64,000 nucleotides of DNA from Cupriavidus taiwanensis (lineage in GTDB: Bacteria; Pseudomonadota; Gammaproteobacteria; Burkholderiales; Burkholderiaceae): contig NZ_LT976853.1 of NCBI RefSeq assembly GCF_900249755.1, forward strand, positions 3,326,034 to 3,390,033, in the 5' to 3' direction. The notes under the pieces are model-generated. The model was given only the letters and a program-made list of their open reading frames with translations. It was not told the DNA's origin and ran no database searches. Shown piece by piece: positions 1 through 6,589 of the stretch (within the stretch, counting starts at the first letter, position 1; each line of letters opens with the position of its first letter). Position numbers and translations under genes: made by a program.

Positions 1-632
1 CTGGCATCCACCGCCGGCACGCCGCTGCCTTCACGCCGCACGCGCGTTTCCGCGCGCAGGTAGCTGACCAGCGCCTGCCAGCGTTCCGCACGGCCATCGT
101 CGGCCACCGGCTGCATGTCGAATTCGATCGGCGCCGGCGGCTCGAAGCTGAACTGCTGGCGGAACGCCTCTTCGATCAGCTGGCGCCGGATCACCACGCT
201 GAAGCGCTCGCAGCCCGGGTCCAGCGACAGCGTGGCCGGCACCGTCGGCGAGAACACGAAGGTGGCGCCCGGCGGCATCAGCATCGCGCCACGCGGCGTT
301 TCCACGCGGCAGGTACCGGCCAGCACGGTCTGGATCACGAACTCGTCCTTGTTCGGCTGCGGCTCGATCTGCACCGCCTGGTTGTAGGCGATCGTCACCA
401 GCGTCAGCCGGCCGATGGTGCTGGTATCGATGCGCGCATCGAGCGCCGCATCCGCCTCCGCCGCGCGCAGCCGCGTGGGGCCGAACACGCGGCCGGACAG
501 CGACTGGATGCGGTCGAGGTCGCCACCGCGGCTGAAGGGCGAGCGGGAGGCGGCGGACCATGCTGCGGTGGGTGGCATAGGCGATGGCGACGGAAAGTTG
601 GGGAACACAAACGCTTGCCTACCGAGACGCAT
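1..632 (-). CDS. AraC-family transcriptional regulator, N-terminal part (cut by window edge)
   Basis: The gene reads leftward off the window, so only the N-terminal ~210 residues are visible and the expected C-terminal double HTH cannot be seen. The visible part looks like the cupin-like ligand-binding domain of AraC regulators (AraC_binding_2 type), with stretches such as FVIQTVLAGTCRVETPRG and PPGATFVFSPTVPATLSLDP. The reading frame is open from an ATG at 632 (MRLGRQAFVF). A second ATG at 578 (MPPTAAW) would also leave the domain intact, and neither has a clear Shine-Dalgarno sequence. It is divergent from the purine permease and deaminase at 1092-3867 and could regulate them, but this is inferred from position only. 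Confidence 0.7.
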   Translation of the reverse strand, partial: MRLGRQAFVFPNFPSPSPMPPTAAWSAASRSPFSRGGDLDRIQSLSGRVFGPTRLRAAEADAALDARIDTSTIGRLTLVTIAYNQAVQIEPQPNKDEFVIQTVLAGTCRVETPRGAMLMPPGATFVFSPTVPATLSLDPGCERFSVVIRRQLIEEAFRQQFSFEPPAPIEFDMQPVADDGRAERWQALVSYLRAETRVRREGSGVPAVDA

Positions 633-1091
633 GGCACTGCAGACGGCCGCGGTGGACGCACCCTTTCCCGCGCGCGGGAGAGGGGTGGGGGTGAGGGCCA
701 GAGCGTCGACGAAGTTCACCCCGTCGGTATGCCGGCGCCTGCCCTCACCCCCTGCCCCTCTCCCGCAAGCGGGAGAGGGGAGCAAACCAGCAGCGAGCGG
801 CACGCCCTCGCCACGAAACACGTCCATCCATCGTATGACCCCCGCCCCCCTCACGCAACCCAAGGGAAACCCCTGCCCCCCCGGCGCGCATTTTGCAAGC
901 GCGATTGCGGCCCGGTGCCAGGGCCTTCGCAATAACGCTATGACGGCATGCCGCGCATCACTACTGTGCAAGGCATGCGTGGGCCATGCGCCGCGCATGG
1001 CACCGTGACGGACCGAGCCCGGCATCCACAGACCGGGCCAGCCGCCGCCGGCATGGCGCACTTTCCCCAGCACGCGGCAGGAGACAACATC
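633..1091. other. Intergenic region with REP-like palindromes; divergent promoter region
   Basis: This 459-base gap separates the AraC-type gene from the permease. It holds the composite palindromic element at 661-786. The rest, about 787-1075, is GC-rich and I see no gene or confident promoter in it. The permease ribosome binding site (GGAGA) lies just before 1092. Confidence 0.5.
661..786. repeat. Composite REP-like palindromic element (two GC-rich hairpins)
   Basis: The left hairpin is centred on CCCGCGCGCGGG (666-677). The right hairpin has a perfect 12-bp stem, CCCCTCTCCCGC at 755-766 and GCGGGAGAGGGG at 769-780, with loop AA. Between them are GGTGAGGGCCAG and CTGCCCTCACCC, which face each other. 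The same layout recurs at 53625-53753, and single units occur at 12521 and 13838. This is the structure of a paired REP/BIME-type element. Confidence 0.75.
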
Positions 1092-2441
1092 ATGCAAGCA
1101 GCGGTTCACCCCGTCGACCAGATCCTGCCGGCACGCGCCATGGCGTCGCTCGGCTTCCAGCACATGCTGGTCAGTTACCTCGGCGCCATCGCGGTGCCGA
1201 TGATCGTTGCCGGCGCGCTCAAGATGACGCCGGCGCAAACCACCATGCTGATCAGCACCGCGCTGTTCACCTCCGGCATCGCCACGCTGCTGCAGACCGT
1301 GGGCTTCTGGAAGTTCGGCGTGCGCCTGCCGCTGATGCAGGGCGTGGCGTTCAGCTCGGTGGGCCCGGTCATCGCCATCGGCACCGACCCCACGCTGGGC
1401 TTCAACGGCGTCTGCGGCGCGATCATCGCCGCGGGCGTGATCGCGATGCTGCTGGCGCCCGTGATCGGCAAGCTCAAGCGCTTCTTCCCGCCGGTGGTGA
1501 GCGGCTGCACCATCACCGCGGTGGGCCTGTCGCTGTTCCCGGTTTCGTTTCACTGGTTTGGAGGCGGAAGGGGCGCGCCGGATTTCGGCGCGCCCATCTT
1601 TTTCCTGGTCGCCTTCGGCGTAGTCGCGCTGATCCTGCTGATCAACCGGCACGGCGGCGAACTGGTACGCAACCTGTCCGTGGTGATCGGCCTGCTGGTC
1701 GGCGGCGCGGTGGCGTGGATGCTGGGCATGGGCAGCTTCGATGAAGTCGCGCGCGCGCCGTGGTTCACCATGGTGACGCCGTTCGCGTTCGGCATGCCCA
1801 CCTTCAATATCGGCGCCATCACCACCATGGTGATCGTGATGGTGGTGCAGATGGTGGAATCGATGGGCCTGTTCATCGCCGTCGGCGACATCGTCAAGCG
1901 CCCGCTGACCGAGCGCGACGCCACCCGCGGCCTGCGCGCCAACGGCCTGGCCAGCGCCATCGGCGGCATGTTCGCGGCGTTCCCGTATATCGCCTTCATG
2001 GAGAACGTGGGGCTGGTGATCGTCACCGGCGTGCGCAGCCGCTGGGTGGTCGCCACCTGCGGCGTGATGCTGTGCGCGGTGGCGCTGGTACCGAAGATCG
2101 GCGCGCTGTTTGCATCGATTCCCGCCGCGGCGCTTGGCGGTGCCACCATGGTGATGTTCGGCGTGGTCGTCGCCGCCGGCATCAAGACGCTGGGCGAGGT
2201 GGAATACGAGCGCAATCCCAACAATCTCTCCATCGTCTCCATCACGCTCGGCTGCGCGATGATGCCGGTGATGCTGCCCGGCATGCTGGAGAAGCTGCCC
2301 GGCTTCCTGCAGCCCTTTGTCCACAGCAGCGTGATCATCGCCTGCGTGGTTTCCGTGGTCCTCAACCTGATTCTCAACGGCCTGCCAGCCCGTGAAGCCG
2401 ACGAGCTGCCCGCCAGCGCCGACAACGTCCAAGGGGTCTGA
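1092..2441 (+). CDS. NCS2-family purine (xanthine/uric acid-type) permease
   Basis: This 449-residue multi-spanning inner-membrane protein belongs to the nucleobase:cation symporter 2 family, which imports purines or uracil with a proton. Visible family signatures are LMQGVAFSSVGP and the ENVGLVIVTGVRSR stretch, which matches the NCS2 motif region. Numerous hydrophobic segments run from about residue 20 to the C-terminus. The start at 1092 is chosen because GCAGGAGACAACATC precedes the ATG; a longer upstream reading has no such support. The stop is 4 bases from the start of the downstream deaminase, so the two are almost certainly one operon for purine uptake and deamination. The exact substrate (xanthine, urate, guanine or an oxidised purine) cannot be read from the sequence. 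Confidence 0.87.
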   Translation: MQAAVHPVDQILPARAMASLGFQHMLVSYLGAIAVPMIVAGALKMTPAQTTMLISTALFTSGIATLLQTVGFWKFGVRLPLMQGVAFSSVGPVIAIGTDPTLGFNGVCGAIIAAGVIAMLLAPVIGKLKRFFPPVVSGCTITAVGLSLFPVSFHWFGGGRGAPDFGAPIFFLVAFGVVALILLINRHGGELVRNLSVVIGLLVGGAVAWMLGMGSFDEVARAPWFTMVTPFAFGMPTFNIGAITTMVIVMVVQMVESMGLFIAVGDIVKRPLTERDATRGLRANGLASAIGGMFAAFPYIAFMENVGLVIVTGVRSRWVVATCGVMLCAVALVPKIGALFASIPAAALGGATMVMFGVVVAAGIKTLGEVEYERNPNNLSIVSITLGCAMMPVMLPGMLEKLPGFLQPFVHSSVIIACVVSVVLNLILNGLPAREADELPASADNVQGV

Positions 2442-2445
2442 AAAC

Positions 2446-3867
2446 ATGGTGCAGAACATCAACACCAACGCCAACACTAACGCCACCACCGCGCCGGCCG
2501 GCGCCCTGCTGATCCGCAATGCCGCCGCCGTGATGACCGGCCGCGCCGGCACTGCCGCACGCGCCGGCGCCGCCGACATCCGCATTCGCGACGGCCGCAT
2601 CGCCGAGATCGGCCCCAGCCTGCCACGCCACGACGGCGAAGCCGTGCTCGACGCCAGCGGCTGCGTGGTCTACCCGGGCTGGGTCAACACCCACCACCAC
2701 CTGTTCCAGAACCTGCTGAAGGCCGTGCCCGGCGGCATGAACGTCGGGCTCGAGCAATGGCTCGCCGCCGTCGCCTACCCGCGCCTGGCACGCTTCAGCC
2801 CAGAGATCTTCCGCACCGCGGTGCGGCTCGGCATGGCGGAGCTGCTGCTGTCCGGCACCACCACTTGCGCCGACCACCACTACCTGTATCACCACGGCCA
2901 CGGCGCGGAAACCGGCGACGTGCTGTTCGAGGTTGCGGAGGAACTGGGCATGCGCCTGGTGCTGTGCCGCGGCGGCGCGATCCAGTCCGCCGCCGACCAT
3001 CCCGGCATGCGCGCCACCGCACTGGTGCCCGAGACGCTGGACGAAATGCTGGCCGATATCGAACGGCTGAAAACCCGCTACCACGACGCCGCCCCCGACG
3101 GCCTGCGCCGCGTGGTGGTGGCACCGACAACCCCCACCTTCTCGCTGCCGCCCGCGCTGCTGCGCGAACTCGCCGCCTTTGGCCGCGGCATGGACCTGCG
3201 GCTGCATTCGCACCTGTCCGAGACCGACAACTACGTAAAGTTCTGCCGCGAGAAGTACCAGTGCACGCCAGTGCAGTTCGTCGCCGACCACGACTGGCTG
3301 GGCCCCGATGTCTGGTTCGCGCACCTCGTCACCGTCAACCCGGAAGAGATCCGCATGCTGGCCGTGACCAATACCGGCATGGCGCATTGCCCCGTCAGCA
3401 ATGCGCGGTTGGGCAGCGGCATCGCGCCGGTCAGGGCGATGGCGGACGCGGGCGTGCCGATTTCATTGGGCGTCGACGGGGTGGCGTCCAATGAATCGGG
3501 CAGCATGGTGCATGAGGCCAACTTTGCCTGGCTGGTGCATCGCGCGCTCGGCGGCGCCGCGCAAACGCGCGTCGAGGAAGTGATCCACTGGGGCACTGCC
3601 GGTGGCGCGCAAGTGCTTGGGCTGCCGGGAATCGGCACGCTGGCGCCAGGGCAGTCGGCGGACCTGGCGATCTATGACGTCCGCGGGCTGCGGTTCCACG
3701 GGTTCCATGACATCGGCACCGCGCCGGTTGCCGCCGGAGAGCCGACGCCGGTGCGGGATGTGCTGGTGCGGGGGCGGCAGGTGGTGCGTGATGGGGCGGT
3801 TGTGGGGCTGGATCTGGAGAAGCTGAGGCGGGAGGCGCGGGAGGCTTTGGTGGGGTTGGTGGATTGA
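2446..3867 (+). CDS. Amidohydrolase, probable 8-oxoguanine deaminase
   Basis: This 473-residue metal-dependent hydrolase belongs to the amidohydrolase superfamily (guanine deaminase / AtzB-TrzN branch). Metal and active-site segments are visible in order: NTHHHLFQN (HxH type, about residue 85), LHSHLSETDNY (about 260), WFAHLVTVNPEE (about 290), and SLGVDGVASNESGSM (about 340, carrying the conserved Asp). This combination and length match 8-oxoguanine deaminases, which convert 8-oxoguanine to urate. Close relatives act on triazines or other aminated heterocycles, so the substrate is a family-based guess. The ATG at 2446 follows AAGGGG, which overlaps the end of the permease gene, and coupling to the permease supports a purine substrate. 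The low-complexity Asn/Thr-rich start (MVQNINTNANTNATT) is unusual and may be non-essential. Confidence 0.8.
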   Translation: MVQNINTNANTNATTAPAGALLIRNAAAVMTGRAGTAARAGAADIRIRDGRIAEIGPSLPRHDGEAVLDASGCVVYPGWVNTHHHLFQNLLKAVPGGMNVGLEQWLAAVAYPRLARFSPEIFRTAVRLGMAELLLSGTTTCADHHYLYHHGHGAETGDVLFEVAEELGMRLVLCRGGAIQSAADHPGMRATALVPETLDEMLADIERLKTRYHDAAPDGLRRVVVAPTTPTFSLPPALLRELAAFGRGMDLRLHSHLSETDNYVKFCREKYQCTPVQFVADHDWLGPDVWFAHLVTVNPEEIRMLAVTNTGMAHCPVSNARLGSGIAPVRAMADAGVPISLGVDGVASNESGSMVHEANFAWLVHRALGGAAQTRVEEVIHWGTAGGAQVLGLPGIGTLAPGQSADLAIYDVRGLRFHGFHDIGTAPVAAGEPTPVRDVLVRGRQVVRDGAVVGLDLEKLRREAREALVGLVD

Positions 3868-3893
3868 GGGGGCGATTGGGGGTGGCTTGGGTG

Positions 3894-4538
3894 TTATGGG
3901 TTGGCGATGAACCGCATCGAGCGGATGATGGCTAGGACGTCGGGGAGTGCGTGTTCCGAGCGTTTCAAGATCGGCTTGCCGCGCGTTTCGGTGATCGCGC
4001 GCGGGTCGTAGCCCAACAGCCAGTCGCCGTTCTGAGTCATCACTGCACGATGTTCATCACCCATGCAAAAACTCAATGTCCGAGGACGAGGTGGCGCTAC
4101 GGCGCTCCATGTCTGGATGTACGCTTCGCTGTAGTAGTGCGGGTTTAGATCGCCAAGGCGTCGGAGTTGTACATCCTGGGCATAGCCTTTTTCAACGCCA
4201 CGGTATGCTTCCATTAGCTTGGTGCATATCTCCCTCGCGCTTCCAGGGTGGCAACTGATCGAAAAGGACATCTCACGTGATAGCCGACCCTTGGGATAAT
4301 AATTGTCGTGTTGGAAATATCCCGATGCTAAAGGACCGGACCTGACGATGTCAGTGTAGCCCCCCGCTTTTGCGCTGAACTCCACCGCACAATCCTTGAT
4401 CGGGATTACATAGCGCCGGGTCCATTTTTGGGCCGACGCATCATGGTCTTGTGCCGCGACTTGCGCATTCAGGCTGACGGCTAGGACACCAAACGCTATC
4501 CTCCGTCGCGCCAATGCACTGCGATCTTTTGGTGCCAT
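3894..4538 (-). CDS. Secreted T6SS immunity-like protein, copy 1 (last in the array)
   Basis: This 214-residue protein of unrecognised family is the last of four tandem paralogs. A signal peptide (ARRRIAFGVLAVSLNAQVAA) predicts export to the periplasm. The mature part starts with RRYVIPIKDCAVEFSAKAGG and has four cysteines conserved in all copies (KDC, SISC, EIC, FCMG), plus the shared C-terminal block ETRGKPILKRSEHALPDV. The genes lie directly downstream of a VgrG and a peptidoglycan-directed effector on the same strand. A role as a periplasmic immunity protein is therefore the best inference. This copy lacks the C-terminal tail PAPKQDSR of copies 2 and 3 and ends in IANP. Its N-terminal half resembles copy 3 while its central part resembles copy 2. 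Confidence 0.72.
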   Translation of the reverse strand: MAPKDRSALARRRIAFGVLAVSLNAQVAAQDHDASAQKWTRRYVIPIKDCAVEFSAKAGGYTDIVRSGPLASGYFQHDNYYPKGRLSREMSFSISCHPGSAREICTKLMEAYRGVEKGYAQDVQLRRLGDLNPHYYSEAYIQTWSAVAPPRPRTLSFCMGDEHRAVMTQNGDWLLGYDPRAITETRGKPILKRSEHALPDVLAIIRSMRFIANP

Positions 4539-4556
4539 CTCAATGCATTCCCATGC

Positions 4557-5238
4557 CTACCGGCTGTCTTGTTTGGGTGCAGGATCAGGTACGAACCGCA
4601 TCGACCGGATGATGGCTAGCACATCGGGCAGTGCGTGTTCCGAGCGTTTTAAGATCGGCTTTCCGCGCGTTTCGGTGAGTTCGCGCGGGTCGTAGCCTAA
4701 TAGCACGTCGCCGTTCTCACTCATAACCGCGCGCCGCTCGTCACCCATGCAAAAACCCAATGTCCGAGGACGTGGCGGTGCAGTCGCGCTCCATGTCTCT
4801 ATGTACGCTTCGCTGTAGTAGCTTGGGTGCAGATCGGCAAGTCGTCTGAATTGAATATCCATGGCATGGTCCTTATCAACGCCGCGGTATGCTCTCATTA
4901 GCTTCGGACATATCTCTTTCGCATCCCCGGCATGGCAGCTGATCGAGAAAGCCATCCGACGCGTGTAGCGGCTCTTGGGGAAGTAGTTGTCGTGATGAAA
5001 CCAGCCTATCGGGCGTTGAGGCCGTTTCATCGATCCTTGCCATTCCGCCGCCTTTGGCCAAGAACGCCACCGTGCAACCTTTCATTGGGATCACGTAGCG
5101 CTGCATCTCTTTCGGGACAGACGCATCGTGGTCTTGCGCTCTGACTTTCGCCGCCAGACCGACAGTAAGGATGCCAAACGCTATCCACCGCCGCGCCAAT
5201 GCACTGCGACCTTTTCGCGCTATCTCATGCATTCCCAT
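4557..5238 (-). pseudogene. Secreted T6SS immunity-like protein, copy 2, frameshifted
   Basis: The gene starts at ATG 5238 (MGMHEIARKG) with a signal peptide (IAFGILTVGLAAKVRA) and reads in frame to about GGGMARIDETA. After that the family sequence continues in another frame (QRPIGWFHHDNYFPKSRY) to the stop at 4557. The break is at about 5019-5021, where removing one T after ACGGCC restores alignment with copy 4 (SLPVGWFHHENYYPK). Downstream of the break the sequence is intact and conserved, including the three later cysteines, so the mutation looks recent or could be a sequencing error. As read, the product would stop after 120 residues and lack most of the domain. Confidence 0.75.
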
Positions 5239-5240
5239 CC

Positions 5241-5915
5241 CTACCGGCTGTCTTGTTTGGGTGCTGGATCAGGTACGAACCGCATCGACCGGATGATGGC
5301 TAGCACGTCTGGCAGTGCGCGCTCCGAGCGCTTCAAGATCGGCTTTCCGCGCGTTTCGGTGATCTCGCGCGGGTCGAATCCAACGACGATGCCACCATTC
5401 ATCGTCACGATCGTACGCGTTTCGTCGCCTAGACAAAAATGGAGGTCACGGCTGCGCGGTGTCGCTACAGCTGTTGCAGTGGCAATGGCGGCATCGGAGT
5501 AATACCGCGGGTTAAGGCTGGTGAGGTCACGCTGTTGAGTATCCCGGATCATCATCGGGTCAGACTCCCGGCGTTCGCTCATTTCTCGCGGGCACAACTC
5601 GTGCGCATTGCCATACTGGCAACTGATGGAGAAGGACATCGCACGTGAGTACCGATCCTTGGGATAGTAATTGCCGTGTTGGAAATATCCTGATGCTAAA
5701 GGACCAGACCTAATGATGTCAGTGTAGCCTCCGACCTTTGCTATGAACTCCACTGCGCAACCCTTGATCGGGATTACGTAGCGCCGCATTCCTTTGGGGA
5801 TAGACGCATCATGGGCTTGTGCCTCGACTTGCGCATTCAGGCTGACAGCAAGGATGCCAAACGCTATCCGCCGTCGCATCAATGCACGGTCAGCATTTGG
5901 GGCTATCTCGTGCAT
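5241..5915 (-). CDS. Secreted T6SS immunity-like protein, copy 3
   Basis: This 224-residue paralog has a signal peptide (RRRIAFGILAVSLNAQVEAQ) and the common core starting RRYVIPIKGCAVEFIAKVGG. The four conserved cysteines are at KGC, SISC, ELC and FCLG, followed by the C-terminal block ending PDPAPKQDSR. It is the most divergent copy in the centre (SERRESDPMMIRDTQQR), with a few extra residues there. It lies 8 bases after copy 4 and 2 bases before the frameshifted copy 2, so it is translated from the same transcript. The function as immunity protein is inferred from location and export signal only. A wider role, such as protection against effectors of competitors, is possible for the extra copies. 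Confidence 0.72.
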   Translation of the reverse strand: MHEIAPNADRALMRRRIAFGILAVSLNAQVEAQAHDASIPKGMRRYVIPIKGCAVEFIAKVGGYTDIIRSGPLASGYFQHGNYYPKDRYSRAMSFSISCQYGNAHELCPREMSERRESDPMMIRDTQQRDLTSLNPRYYSDAAIATATAVATPRSRDLHFCLGDETRTIVTMNGGIVVGFDPREITETRGKPILKRSERALPDVLAIIRSMRFVPDPAPKQDSR

Positions 5916-5923
5916 TCCCTGGC

Positions 5924-6589
5924 CTACCGACTGTCTTGTTTGGGTGTTGGATCGGGTACGAAGCGAATCGACCGGATGATGGCGAGCACGTCTGGCAGTG
6001 CGTGCTCCGACTGCTTCAGGACGGGCTTGCCACGCGTTTCTACAATCTCCCGGGGGTCATAGCGTAAGTTGATGCCGCCGTTCTCGGTAAGAATCGCCTT
6101 CGTTTCATTCCCCATACAAAGGTCCAGATCGCGCCTGCGTGGGGTCGGAACGCCACTATCGGATGCTATGTACGCCTCCCCATAGTAGCGGGGGTTCAAC
6201 CTGGTCAGACGGCGAAGCTGGATATCACGTGCTTGCAATTTGTCGAGATTTCTATAATCAGCCAGTAGCTGTGGGCATAGGTCTCTCGCATTGCCGGCAT
6301 GGCAGCTGAGCGAAATAGACAGTGACCGGGAATAGCGGTCTTTCGGATAGTAATTTTCATGATGAAACCATCCCACCGGGAGAGAGGCCGCTTTGTCCGC
6401 GGCAACCCGGCCACCTGCCTTCGCCACAAACTCCACCGCACACCCCTTAATTGGAATGACGTAGCGTTGCATCCCCTTGGGCACATGCGAGTCAGCGCCC
6501 GCCTGCGCACTCAAGCTAAGGACCAGTAATGCAAGCACCTTCCAACGACTGGCCAGTGCTAGCCATCCTTGCTGTTTCACTTCTTCCAT
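5924..6589 (-). CDS. Secreted T6SS immunity-like protein, copy 4 (effector-proximal)
   Basis: This 221-residue paralog is nearest to the effector. Its ATG at 6589 overlaps the effector's last 13 bases (effector stop at 6577-6579), so translation is probably coupled. It has a signal peptide (VLALLVLSLSAQAGADS) and the family core (RYVIPIKGCAVEFVAKAGG). Four cysteines are at positions equivalent to those of the other copies, and the C-terminus is PDPTPKQDSR. Its position directly behind the effector makes it the most likely cognate immunity protein. It differs most from copies 1 and 3 in the segment after KAGG (RVAADKAASLPVGWFHH), which it shares with copy 2. Confidence 0.75.
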   Translation of the reverse strand: MEEVKQQGWLALASRWKVLALLVLSLSAQAGADSHVPKGMQRYVIPIKGCAVEFVAKAGGRVAADKAASLPVGWFHHENYYPKDRYSRSLSISLSCHAGNARDLCPQLLADYRNLDKLQARDIQLRRLTRLNPRYYGEAYIASDSGVPTPRRRDLDLCMGNETKAILTENGGINLRYDPREIVETRGKPVLKQSEHALPDVLAIIRSIRFVPDPTPKQDSR

